NCBI RefSeq assembly: GCF_000367365.1 | Contig: NZ_BARF01000042.1 | Span: forward strand, 159,207-223,206 | Direction of reading: 5' to 3' | DNA length: 64,000 nt | Source: Streptomyces prunicolor NBRC 13075 | GTDB lineage: Bacteria > Actinomycetota > Actinomycetes > Streptomycetales > Streptomycetaceae | Shown here: positions 8,562 through 16,642 of the stretch, one piece after another | How positions within the stretch are numbered: the first letter of the stretch is position 1 | How the letters are laid out: each line of letters begins with the position of its first letter | The notes under the pieces: generated by a model | Seen by the model: only the letters and a program-made list of their open reading frames with translations | What the model was told of the DNA's origin: nothing | The model's database searches: none | Program-made: the position numbers and the translations under genes

Positions 8562-9400
8562 AGATACCGGAAGACGTTCGGCATCCACACCGTCCCGTCC
8601 GGCCGTCGATACGGATGCAATGCCTCCGCCAACTCCTTGTCCACCTGTGCCTGGTCCGTCGCGACGATCGCCGCGTCGAAGAGCCCCGTCGACAGCAGCC
8701 CCCGTAGGGCACTCTCGACATCGGCGTACCCGAAGGGGCACGCCACCCGGCCCGAGCCGTCCGGCCTGAGGCCCGCGCGGTGGGCGACCTCCTCCAGGTC
8801 GTCGCGCAGCACCGGGCGCGGGCTGCCCGTGCCGCGCAGCGGGTCCGCCAGCCTGGTGGCCACCCGCAGCACGGACGCGGTCGCACAGCGCTCCGGCGGA
8901 CCCCAGCCCGTCAGCACCACGGGCGTCCCGCGCGCGGCGAGCGGGGTCGCGGCGCCGAGCACGTCGCCGAGTCCCTCCGAGTCGCCCGCGAGACACCCGA
9001 TGGGCTCGAAGGCGGTCACCAGGGTGTACGCGGGCGTCTCCGCGCCGGCCGCGTCCCTGGGGGAGCCGTGGACGAGCCGGGTGTGCGCACGCGCGCGTGG
9101 GGACCAGGCGGTCGGCAACAGCCGCTCACGGGCGAGGGCCAGGCGCTCGGGGGAGAAGCGCTCGACACCGGTGACCGTCGCTCCTCTGGAGGCCGCCATC
9201 AGCAGGGCGAGCCCGGAACCGCAGCCGAGGCCGAGCAGCCGGGTGCCGGGTCCCACTTCCAGTCGCTCGTAGACCGCTTCGTAGAGCGGTACCAGCATCC
9301 GCTCCTGGATCTCGGACCAGTCACGCGCGCGTGCATCCAGGTCCACGCGGGGCACTGGCCCCGCGTGAGGCAGGTAGTGCCGCACGAGCGTAGGTGTCAT
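8543..9400 (-). CDS. Class I SAM-dependent methyltransferase
   Basis: About 285 residues. Motif I (GLGCGSGLALLMAASRGA followed by TVTGVE) gives a class I Rossmann methyltransferase fold. Downstream there is an acidic post-I residue and a motif IV-like TAFEPIG segment. The substrate cannot be told. I chose the ATG at 9400, which puts motif I near residue 55; an upstream in-frame start at 9499 would add a non-family-like 33 residues. It is transcribed divergently from the prolyl-tRNA synthetase gene. Its 3' end is duplicated in tandem (8508-8561). Small-molecule or protein methylation are both possible. Confidence 0.8.
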   Translation of the reverse strand: MTPTLVRHYLPHAGPVPRVDLDARARDWSEIQERMLVPLYEAVYERLEVGPGTRLLGLGCGSGLALLMAASRGATVTGVERFSPERLALARERLLPTAWSPRARAHTRLVHGSPRDAAGAETPAYTLVTAFEPIGCLAGDSEGLGDVLGAATPLAARGTPVVLTGWGPPERCATASVLRVATRLADPLRGTGSPRPVLRDDLEEVAHRAGLRPDGSGRVACPFGYADVESALRGLLSTGLFDAAIVATDQAQVDKELAEALHPYRRPDGTVWMPNVFRYLIARTT

Positions 9401-9598
9401 GGAAAGCGCCCCAATCCGCCGAGAGATGTGGCCGTGCCCGTTTCCGAGGCCCCCGTGATGTGCGCCCGCACTTCCCCCGTATGCCAGCAAACTCCGCACG
9501 CGCTACGGCGTCCAGGGGTTGTGGGGCCCGGCTTGTGGCTTCCCTGTGCGAGTGGCGAGAATTCACATGACGGCAACGTGGACCCGTACCATCGCGCC

Positions 9599-11014
9599 AT
9601 GGCCAAGGCACCCGTACTCACACCCCGGGCGGACGACTTCCCCCGCTGGTACCAGGATCTGATCAGCAAGGCCGAGCTGGCCGACAACGGCCCGGTGCGC
9701 GGCTCCATGGTGATCCGACCGTACGGGTACGGCATTTGGGAGCGGATGCAGGCCGAGATGGACGCCCGCATCAAGGAGACGGGTACCGAGAACGCGTACT
9801 TTCCGCTGCTGATCCCGCAGTCGTATCTCGCCCGCGAGGCCGACCACGTCGAGGGCTTCGCGCCCGAGCTGGCCGTGGTCACGCACGGCGGCGGCAAGGA
9901 GTTGGAGGAGCCCGCGGTCGTCCGGCCCACCTCCGAGATGATCATCAACGAGTACTTCTCGAAGTGGGTGCAGAGCTACCGTGACCTGCCCCTGCTGATC
10001 AACCAGTGGGCGAACGTGGTCCGTTGGGAACTTCGCCCCCGGCTCTTCCTCCGTACGAGCGAGTTCCTCTGGCAAGAGGGTCACACGGCGCACGCGACCT
10101 ACGAGGAGGCGCGCGACTTCGCCGCGCACATCCACCGCCAGGTGTACGAGGACTTCATGGTCAACGTCCTCGCGATGGACGTCGTACCGGGCCGCAAGAC
10201 GGTCAAGGAGCGGTTCGCGGGCGCGATCAACACCCTCACCCTCGAAGGGATGATGGGCGACGGCAAGGCGTTGCAGATGGCGACCAGTCACGAGCTGGGC
10301 CAGAACTTCGCCAAGGCCTTCAACACCCAGTACCTGTCCAAGGAGGGCAAGCAGGAACTGGTCTGGCAGACCTCCTGGGGCTCCACCACCCGCATGATCG
10401 GCGCCCTGGTGATGATGCACGGCGACGACGACGGACTCCGGGTGCCGCCGCGGCTGGCGCAGATCCAGGTCGTCGTCCTCGCGATCAAGGGCGACGAGGC
10501 GGTTCTGGCCAAGGTCCGCGAGCTCGGGGACCGGCTGAAGGCGGCGGGTGTCCGTGTGCGTGTCGACGACCGCACGGACGTGCCCTTCGGGCGCCGGGCC
10601 GTCGACTGGGAGCTCAAGGGCGTACCCGTACGGATCGAGATCGGGCCCCGTGACCTGGAGAACGGCACCGCGATGCTGGCCCGCCGGATCCCGGGAGGCA
10701 AGGAGCCGGTGGCGATCGACTCCCTCGTAGAGCTGCTTCCCGTCCTCCTTGAGGAGGACCAGGCGCTGCTGCTGAAGCAGTCCCGCGAGCGGCGCGAGTC
10801 CCGCACCTCCGAGGTGTCGACGATCGGGGAGGCCGTCGAGGCCGCCACCGCCGGCGGCTGGGCGCGTATCCCGTGGGCGACGCTCGGCGAAGAAGGCGAG
10901 GCCGAGCTGGCCGAGCACGCGGTGACCGTACGGTGTCTGGTCGCCGAGGACGGGTCGGTGCCGGACGACGACAAGGCGCCCGGTAACGTCGCGGTCGTCG
11001 CCCGCGCTTACTGA
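9599..11014 (+). CDS. proS: Prolyl-tRNA synthetase, short archaeal/eukaryote-type
   Basis: A 471-residue class II aminoacyl-tRNA synthetase that charges tRNA-Pro. The class II motif 2 region is clear (RPRLFLRTSEFLWQEGHTAHAT), the PTSEM segment lies just before it, and motif 3 falls near GALVMMHGDDDGLRVPP. The C-terminal anticodon-binding domain starts around residue 290 (QIQVVVLAIKG). The protein lacks the large insertion domain between motifs 2 and 3 found in the roughly 570-residue bacterial ProRS and ends in the zinc-domain-like tail of the archaeal/eukaryotic type. The frame is open far upstream without family similarity, so the ATG at 9599 is taken as start. Whether the genome also has a bacterial-type ProRS cannot be seen here. 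Confidence 0.92.
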   Translation: MAKAPVLTPRADDFPRWYQDLISKAELADNGPVRGSMVIRPYGYGIWERMQAEMDARIKETGTENAYFPLLIPQSYLAREADHVEGFAPELAVVTHGGGKELEEPAVVRPTSEMIINEYFSKWVQSYRDLPLLINQWANVVRWELRPRLFLRTSEFLWQEGHTAHATYEEARDFAAHIHRQVYEDFMVNVLAMDVVPGRKTVKERFAGAINTLTLEGMMGDGKALQMATSHELGQNFAKAFNTQYLSKEGKQELVWQTSWGSTTRMIGALVMMHGDDDGLRVPPRLAQIQVVVLAIKGDEAVLAKVRELGDRLKAAGVRVRVDDRTDVPFGRRAVDWELKGVPVRIEIGPRDLENGTAMLARRIPGGKEPVAIDSLVELLPVLLEEDQALLLKQSRERRESRTSEVSTIGEAVEAATAGGWARIPWATLGEEGEAELAEHAVTVRCLVAEDGSVPDDDKAPGNVAVVARAY

Positions 11015-11076
11015 AGCGGTGGGCTCCGGCGGGAGAGCGACCGAAACGACCCTTGCGCAACGGCGGACATCAGCTC

Positions 11077-11109
11077 ACCCGGCGCGCGGACAGCGTCTAC
11101 GCGCCGGGT
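11077..11109 (+). terminator. Hairpin terminator after proS
   Basis: A perfect 10-bp stem (11077-11086 with 11100-11109) around a 13-nt loop, 62 nt after the proS stop. Confidence 0.7.
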
Positions 11110-11274
11110 CGTACGTGGGCCTACGCACCACCTTGTGCTGAGCTGTGAAGCTTCTCCGCAGATCAGCGCACCCGCCCTCCTCCGGACGCATCAGCGGCAA
11201 CTGACGGGTACGTGCAAATTATTTGGGATGCCCCGGAATCGGAACACAGGGGCACTCCGGCTCGTTGTCATTAC

Positions 11275-11871
11275 GTGAGCACGACACAGACACCACCTGT
11301 TCTCGCCGCAGAGCTGGCAGAGGCGTGGGCCGATATTCAGCGGTACCACCCCGAACTGCCCGATCTGGCCGCGCCCGAGTCCCTGATCGGAGAGTCGTCG
11401 TCCGCCTGCGGACACGAGCTCTCCTTCGAGCGACTGCTCCATGAGGCAGTCCATGGCATCGCCGCTTCGCGCGGCGTGCGTGACACGTCCCGTGCCGGCC
11501 GCTACCACAACCGCAGATTCCTTGCGATCGCCGAGGAGCTGGGCCTGGACCACCCCGACGAACCGCATCCCAGCAGCGGCTTCTCGCTGGTCCAGCTCAA
11601 CCCCGAGGCAAAGCGGCGCTACCGGCCCACCATCGAGCGCCTCCAGCGCGCGCTCAAGGCCCACACCGTCGCCACCTCGGCCGACACCTCCCGTACGTTC
11701 CGCGGCCCGGCCGCCCGGCACGGCTCGTCCGGTGGCGGCGTCCGCGTCAAGGCGGTCTGCGACTGCGGTCGTAACGTACGGGTCGTCCCGTCGGTGCTGG
11801 CCCAGGCGCCGATCGTGTGCGGGGGCTGCGGCAAGCCCTTCCGCATCCCGGAGGTCGTGGGCGCGGCCTGA
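11275..11871 (+). CDS. SprT-like HExxH zinc-binding protein with zinc ribbon
   Basis: 198 residues. A helix carrying H56-E57-A58-V59-H60 fits the HExxH metalloprotease motif and is followed by a conserved-looking RAGRYHNRRF segment with another histidine, a layout like SprT-type metallopeptidases. The C-terminus has a zinc ribbon (C162, C164, C182, C185). The GTG at 11275 is chosen because the upstream frame is not protein-like. SprT/Spartan relatives repair DNA-protein crosslinks, but this protein is small and I infer only a zinc-dependent hydrolase-like fold, not a proven activity. It is monocistronic, with a hairpin right after its stop. Confidence 0.65.
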   Translation: MSTTQTPPVLAAELAEAWADIQRYHPELPDLAAPESLIGESSSACGHELSFERLLHEAVHGIAASRGVRDTSRAGRYHNRRFLAIAEELGLDHPDEPHPSSGFSLVQLNPEAKRRYRPTIERLQRALKAHTVATSADTSRTFRGPAARHGSSGGGVRVKAVCDCGRNVRVVPSVLAQAPIVCGGCGKPFRIPEVVGAA

Positions 11872-11875
11872 GGAC

Positions 11876-11896
11876 GCGGCTGCTCGTGGCAGCCGC
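11876..11896 (+). terminator. Hairpin just after the HExxH gene
   Basis: A perfect 8-bp stem (11876-11883 with 11889-11896) and a 5-nt loop starting 5 nt after the stop codon. It separates the gene from the rpsP operon promoter region (11897-12147). Confidence 0.7.
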
Positions 11897-12147
11897 ATCC
11901 CGCAGGTCGGGTTGCGCACACCCGCGCCGGTCACCTCCCGGCGCCGGGTGTCGCTTCCGTATGGGCGGGGGCATCCTCCCCGGTCGGGCGGGCCGCCAGG
12001 GTGTGGCACAATGGCTAGCTGTACTCGACAGCCGCACAGGAACCCTCTCGCCTCCGGCTGACGCGTCCATCGGGCACTCGGGTACCGCAACCCCACGCGG
12101 CCATCTCGCCGTGCCCAACCACGTCAAAACCAGGAGAACCCACTCCC

Positions 12148-12567
12148 GTGGCAGTCAAGATCAAGTTGAAGCGTCTGGGCAAGATCCGTTCGCCTCACTA
12201 CCGCATCGTCGTCGCCGACTCCCGTACCCGCCGTGATGGCCGGGCCATCGAGGAGATCGGTCTGTACCACCCGGTGCAGAACCCCTCGCGCATCGAGGTC
12301 GACACGGACCGCGCGCAGTACTGGCTGAGTGTCGGCGCGCAGCCGACCGAGCCCGTGCTCGCCATCCTGAAGCTCACCGGCGACTGGCAGAAGTTCAAGG
12401 GCCTGCCGGCCCCGGCTCCGCTGCTCGTGGCCGAGCCGAAGGCCGCGCGCCCGGTGTTCGACGCCCTCGGTGGCGATGACTCGGGCAAGGGTGAGGCGAT
12501 CACCCAGAAGAAGAAGGCCGACAAGAAGGACGAGGCTGCGGCCGAGTCCGAGTCGACCGAGGCCTGA
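12148..12567 (+). CDS. rpsP: 30S ribosomal protein S16
   Basis: 139 residues. The S16 core (MAVKIKLKRLGKIRSPHYRIVV, residues 1-80) is followed by a Lys/Glu/Ala-rich tail of about 55 residues that is usual in actinobacteria. The GTG start is preceded by CAGGAGAACCC. It opens the rpsP - KH protein - rimM - trmD - rplS operon, which couples 30S assembly to tRNA and rRNA maturation. The message probably starts in the 12010-12040 region, where an AT-rich ACAATGG stretch interrupts the GC-rich background. Confidence 0.97.
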   Translation: MAVKIKLKRLGKIRSPHYRIVVADSRTRRDGRAIEEIGLYHPVQNPSRIEVDTDRAQYWLSVGAQPTEPVLAILKLTGDWQKFKGLPAPAPLLVAEPKAARPVFDALGGDDSGKGEAITQKKKADKKDEAAAESESTEA

Positions 12568-12569
12568 GC

Positions 12570-12809
12570 ATGCTCGAGGAGGCTCTCGAGCACCTCGTGA
12601 AGGGCATCGTGGACAACCCCGACGATGTGCAGGTCGCCTCGCGCGACCTGCGTCGTGGGCGCGTGCTGGAGGTCCGGGTGCACCCCGACGACCTCGGCAA
12701 GGTGATCGGTCGCAACGGCCGTACCGCTCGCGCTCTGCGCACCGTCGTGGGCGCCATCGGCGGCCGAGGTGTCCGCGTCGACCTTGTCGACGTGGACCAC
12801 GTCCGCTGA
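12570..12809 (+). CDS. KH-domain RNA-binding protein (KhpA family)
   Basis: 79 residues forming a single KH domain. The GxxG-type loop is visible in KVIGRNGRTARALR, the RNA-contacting element. It starts 2 nt after the rpsP stop and sits in the S16-RimM-TrmD operon, the usual KhpA location in Gram-positives. Small RNA chaperone or translation-related roles are family knowledge. Complete for the family. Confidence 0.92.
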   Translation: MLEEALEHLVKGIVDNPDDVQVASRDLRRGRVLEVRVHPDDLGKVIGRNGRTARALRTVVGAIGGRGVRVDLVDVDHVR

Positions 12810-12891
12810 CGTTTATCGCACACCGGCTCGGGCCGGGGAGGGCCTGCGGGCCGTCCCCGGCCCGTCGTCGTACTACAGGAGATCAAGCACA

Positions 12892-13452
12892 GTGCAGCTG
12901 GTAGTCGCTCGTATCGGCCGTGCCCACGGCATCAAGGGCGAGGTCACCGTCGAGGTACGCACCGACGAGCCGGAGCTCAGGCTCGCGCCCGGCGCCGTCC
13001 TGGCCACCGAACCCGCCTCCACCGGCCCCCTGACCATCGAGACGGGCCGCGTCCACAGCGGCCGCCTCATCCTCCGCTTCGAGGGCGTCAGCGACCGCAC
13101 CGGCGCCGAGGCCCTGCGCAACACCCTCCTGATCGCCGAGATCGACCCGGAGGAGCTGCCGGAGGAGGAGGACGAGTACTACGACCACCAGCTGATGGAC
13201 CTCGACGTCGTCACCAAGGACGGCGAGGAGGTCGGCCGGATCACCGAGATCTCGCACCTGCCCTCCCAGGACCTCTTCATCGTCGAGCGGCCCGACGGCA
13301 GCGAGGTGATGATCCCGTTCGTCGAGTCGATCGTCATCGAGATCGACCTGGAGGAGCAGCGCGCGGTCATCGACCCGCCGCACGGCCTGATCGACGACCA
13401 GGCGGAGATCGTGTCCTCCAAGGACGACTCTTCCGAGGACGCCGACGCATGA
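12892..13452 (+). CDS. rimM: Ribosome maturation factor RimM
   Basis: 186 residues. RimM binds S19 during 30S head assembly. The N-terminal RimM domain begins LVVARIGRAHGIKGEVTVEVRTD, and the C-terminal PRC-barrel-like domain has YYDHQLMDLDV and IPFVESIVIEIDL. The GTG at 12892 follows an AGGAG site; the frame is open further upstream, but the family start fits here. It overlaps trmD by 4 nt (ATGA), so the two are probably translationally coupled. The acidic C-terminal tail is typical of streptomycetes. Confidence 0.95.
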   Translation: MQLVVARIGRAHGIKGEVTVEVRTDEPELRLAPGAVLATEPASTGPLTIETGRVHSGRLILRFEGVSDRTGAEALRNTLLIAEIDPEELPEEEDEYYDHQLMDLDVVTKDGEEVGRITEISHLPSQDLFIVERPDGSEVMIPFVESIVIEIDLEEQRAVIDPPHGLIDDQAEIVSSKDDSSEDADA

Positions 13453-14282
13453 GGCTCGACGTCGTCACGATCTTCCCCGAGTACCTCGAACCGCTGAACG
13501 TCTCCCTCGTCGGCAAGGCACGCGCGCGTGGACAGCTGAATGTGCACGTGCATGATCTGCGCTCCTGGACCTACGACCGCCACAACACGGTCGACGACAC
13601 CCCCTACGGCGGCGGCCCCGGCATGGTCATGAAGACCGAGCCCTGGGGCGACGCCCTGGACTCCGTCCTGGCCGACGGCTACGAGACGGGCTCCGGTGCG
13701 CCCGCGCTCATCGTGCCCACGCCCAGCGGCCGACCCTTCACCCAGGAACTCGCCGTGGAACTCTCCGAGCGCCCCTGGCTGGTCTTCACGCCCGCCCGGT
13801 ACGAAGGCATCGACCGGCGGGTCATCGACGAGTACGCGACCCGGATGCCCGTCTACGAGGTGTCCATCGGCGACTATGTGCTCGCCGGCGGCGAGGCGGC
13901 CGTCCTGGTCGTCACGGAGGCTGTGGCACGGCTGCTGCCGGGTGTCCTGGGCAACGCCGAGTCGCACCGCGACGACTCCTTCGCGCCCGGGGCCATGGCC
14001 AACCTCCTGGAGGGGCCGATCTACACCAAGCCGCCCCAGTGGCGCGGCCAGGGGATCCCGGACGTGCTGCTCAGCGGACACCACGGCAAGATCGCCCGCT
14101 GGCGGCGCGACGAGGCGCTCAAGCGCACGGCCGCTCACCGGCCCGACCTGATCGAGCGCTGCGAGCCCAAGACCTTCGACAAGAAGGACCGCGAGATGCT
14201 CTCGATCCTGGGCTGGTCACCGGACCCGGCGGGGGAGCCGTACGGCCGATTTTGGCGCAGGCCGGACGGCGTGGAAGAATAG
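13449..14282 (+). CDS. trmD: tRNA (guanine-N1-)-methyltransferase TrmD
   Basis: 277 residues. TrmD makes m1G37 in tRNAs with G36 and so prevents frameshifting. The SPOUT trefoil-knot SAM site is seen in YEGIDRRVIDEY and SIGDYVLAGGEAAVLV, and the N-terminus MRLDVVTIFPEY is canonical. The C-terminal domain (from about 165) carries GIPDVLLSGHH and the usual KRTAAHRPDL. It overlaps rimM by ATGA and precedes rplS, the conserved bacterial order. Confidence 0.97.
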   Translation: MRLDVVTIFPEYLEPLNVSLVGKARARGQLNVHVHDLRSWTYDRHNTVDDTPYGGGPGMVMKTEPWGDALDSVLADGYETGSGAPALIVPTPSGRPFTQELAVELSERPWLVFTPARYEGIDRRVIDEYATRMPVYEVSIGDYVLAGGEAAVLVVTEAVARLLPGVLGNAESHRDDSFAPGAMANLLEGPIYTKPPQWRGQGIPDVLLSGHHGKIARWRRDEALKRTAAHRPDLIERCEPKTFDKKDREMLSILGWSPDPAGEPYGRFWRRPDGVEE

Positions 14283-14415
14283 GTCGCTGTTGTGCGTCGT
14301 CCGGCGTGCGCCCCTGCCACAGGGGGACATGACGCCCGCCCCGACACGGACAGCATCCTTCCCTTCACCTATCTCCCGTCGGTGACCTGTGGCATCGATG
14401 AAGAAAGCAGACGAA

Positions 14416-14766
14416 ATGTCCCACCTGCTCGACATCGTCGACGGCGCCTCGCTGCGCACCGACATCCCGGCCTTCCGCCCGGGTGACACCGTCAACGTCC
14501 ACGTCCGCGTCATCGAGGGCAACCGCTCCCGTGTGCAGCAGTTCAAGGGCGTAGTCATCCGTCGCCAGGGCGCCGGTGTCCGCGAGACCTTCACGGTCCG
14601 CAAGGTCTCGTTCTCCGTCGGCGTCGAGCGCACCTTCCCGGTGCACACCCCGATCGTCGAGAAGATCGAGCTCGTGACCCGTGGTGACGTCCGTCGCGCG
14701 AAGCTGTACTACCTCCGTGACCTGCGCGGCAAGGCCGCGAAGATCAAGGAGAAGCGCGACAACTGA
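14416..14766 (+). CDS. rplS: 50S ribosomal protein L19
   Basis: 116 residues. L19 lies at the subunit interface. The start MSHLLDIVDG fits the family; an in-frame ATG 27 nt upstream (14389) would add nine residues and has no better ribosome site. Core motifs are FRPGDTVNVHVRV and RVQQFKGVVIRRQG, with the basic end KIKEKRDN. It is the last ribosomal gene of the operon and is followed 45 nt later by the first signal peptidase gene. Confidence 0.96.
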   Translation: MSHLLDIVDGASLRTDIPAFRPGDTVNVHVRVIEGNRSRVQQFKGVVIRRQGAGVRETFTVRKVSFSVGVERTFPVHTPIVEKIELVTRGDVRRAKLYYLRDLRGKAAKIKEKRDN

Positions 14767-14811
14767 GCTTGATACGGGGTTCATATCGGGGCCGGATAGC
14801 ATCTGGCTCCG

Positions 14812-15528
14812 ATGGACACCGAAGCACAGCACACGGAGCGCGACCGCTCCTCCCGCCCTTCCGACTCCGAGGCCACCTCGGACACCGAAGGGCCGGAGGA
14901 CCGGTCGCGTTTCGCGTTGGTGTCGCGGGTCGCCGAGTGGCTGCCCGGCGGCCGGATCACCCTGACTGCCCTGGTCTGTCTGGTGTTTCTGCTGCTGCTC
15001 AACACCTTCTTGCTGCAGCCATTCCACATTCCTAGCGGATCCATGGAATCCGGATTGAGGATCGGCGACCGCGTTCTCGTAAATAAGTTGGCGTACCGTT
15101 TTGGTGCTCATCCGCGGCGCGGCGACATCGTGGTGTTCGACGGAACCGGCTATTTCGGGGACGCCGACTACATCAAGCGCGTTGTGGGTGTGGGGGGAGA
15201 CCACGTGGTCTGCTGCGACGAGAAGGGGAGGCTCCAGGTGAACGGGCGGTCGGTCGACGAGACGGCGTTCCTGTACCCCGGTGACGCTCCGTCCACCGTG
15301 GCTTTCGACGTGGTCGTGCCCGACGGCACGCTGTTCGTCCTCGGTGACCACCGCGGCGACTCAAGTGACTCCCGGGACCACCTGGGCGACCCGGGCGGAG
15401 GCATGATTCCTGTTGGTGACGTCATCGGGCGAGCCGACTGGGTCGTCTGGCCCGCCGGGCACTGGACCCACCTCGTCCGACCCGGCGCCTACGCGCGCGT
15501 ACCCGCCGCGGACGGCGCCCATGGGTAA
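14812..15528 (+). CDS. sipW: Type I signal peptidase (SipW-like)
   Basis: 238 residues. A membrane-anchored serine/lysine protease that removes signal peptides. One N-terminal membrane segment (about 46-66, LTALVCLVFLLLL) is followed by box B with the catalytic serine (HIPSGSMESGLRIGDRVLVNKL) and box D with the catalytic lysine (YIKRVVGVGGD). The C-terminal box E (GDHRGDSSDSRDH) is present. It is the first of four adjacent paralogues. The start codon of sipX lies inside its 3' end. In S. lividans sipW, sipX and sipY have been reported to form an operon, and the spacing here agrees. Confidence 0.92.
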   Translation: MDTEAQHTERDRSSRPSDSEATSDTEGPEDRSRFALVSRVAEWLPGGRITLTALVCLVFLLLLNTFLLQPFHIPSGSMESGLRIGDRVLVNKLAYRFGAHPRRGDIVVFDGTGYFGDADYIKRVVGVGGDHVVCCDEKGRLQVNGRSVDETAFLYPGDAPSTVAFDVVVPDGTLFVLGDHRGDSSDSRDHLGDPGGGMIPVGDVIGRADWVVWPAGHWTHLVRPGAYARVPAADGAHG

Positions 15529-16642
15529 CCGCGGCAAGCCCCGAGGCGCCACGCCGCCGGGCGGCTCCTTCGGGAACGAGAACCTGCTGCCGACCGGTTT
15601 CCGGCGCGCGGGCGCGGGCGCGCTCGCCCCGGCCGGGGGAGCCGGCCGCAGCCGGGCCGAGCGGCGCAAGCTCCAGCGCAAGGTCAAGCGGCGCAGACGG
15701 CGCTCCGCGGTCCGGGAGATACCGCTCCTGGTCGGCGTCGCGGTCCTCATAGCCCTCGTCCTGAAGACCTTCCTCCTCCAGGCGTTCGTGATCCCGTCGG
15801 GCTCCATGGAGCAGACGATCCGGATCGGCGACCGTGTCCTGGTCGACAAGTTCACCCCGTGGTTCGGCTCCGAGCCCAAGCGCGGCGACGTCGTCGTCTT
15901 CCACGACCCGGGCGGCTGGCTCGCGGACGAACAGACCACCAAGAAGAACGACCCCATCGTGGTCAAGCAGGTCAAGGAAGGCCTCCAGTTCATCGGCCTG
16001 CTGCCGTCCGACAACGAGAAGGACCTCATCAAGCGGGTCATCGGCGTCGGCGGTGACCACGTCAAGTGCTGTGACGCGCAGGGCCGGGTGACCGTCAACG
16101 GCGTTCCGCTGACCGAGGCCGACTACCTGTATCCGGGGAACGCCCCGTCCGAAACGAAGTTCGACATCACCGTCCCCAAGGGCCGGTTGTGGGTGATGGG
16201 CGACCACCGCGGCAACTCGGCGGACTCCCGAGCCCACCAGAACACCAGCTACGGAGGCACGGTCGCGCTCAGTTCGGTGGTCGGGCGGGCCAAGGTGATC
16301 GCCTGGCCCATGGGCCACTGGACCAGCCTGAACGAACCTAAAACCTTCGCATCGGTTTCCAACTCCGTGTCGGGGACGACCGCCGGTCCCGAACTGTCGC
16401 ATAGGGTTGCCCCGGTCGATCCGAACGGATCGGTCCAACTCCCGAGCCCTGCGGAACTCCCGCTCGTTATGGGAGTGGTGGGCCTGCGCCGAGGATGGGG
16501 CAGGCGGTGGCACAGAGTAAGGAGTTGGCGTGGGGGATGTGGCGGTTGGCGCACGGTCCGGACACGACGGCGAGGAGCACCGCGGACGTCCCGTGGAAGC
16601 ACCCGACCCGGTCGCGGACAGCGCCGTGACCTCCGGGAGTGA
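15521..16642 (+). CDS. sipX: Type I signal peptidase (SipX-like) with long C-terminal tail
   Basis: 373 residues. A basic, Arg-rich cytoplasmic N-terminus precedes a membrane segment near 70-88, then IPSGSMEQTIRIGDRVLVDKF (catalytic Ser), DLIKRVIGVGGDHVK (catalytic Lys) and GDHRGNSADSRAH. A short hydrophobic stretch near 315-325 is followed by an Arg/Gly/Trp-rich tail. That tail is encoded by DNA shared with the start of sipY, an overlap of 113 nt in different frames. The tail composition looks like out-of-frame reading, so the original stop may have been lost. The start overlaps the sipW stop (ATGGGTAA). Confidence 0.9.
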   Translation: MGNRGKPRGATPPGGSFGNENLLPTGFRRAGAGALAPAGGAGRSRAERRKLQRKVKRRRRRSAVREIPLLVGVAVLIALVLKTFLLQAFVIPSGSMEQTIRIGDRVLVDKFTPWFGSEPKRGDVVVFHDPGGWLADEQTTKKNDPIVVKQVKEGLQFIGLLPSDNEKDLIKRVIGVGGDHVKCCDAQGRVTVNGVPLTEADYLYPGNAPSETKFDITVPKGRLWVMGDHRGNSADSRAHQNTSYGGTVALSSVVGRAKVIAWPMGHWTSLNEPKTFASVSNSVSGTTAGPELSHRVAPVDPNGSVQLPSPAELPLVMGVVGLRRGWGRRWHRVRSWRGGCGGWRTVRTRRRGAPRTSRGSTRPGRGQRRDLRE

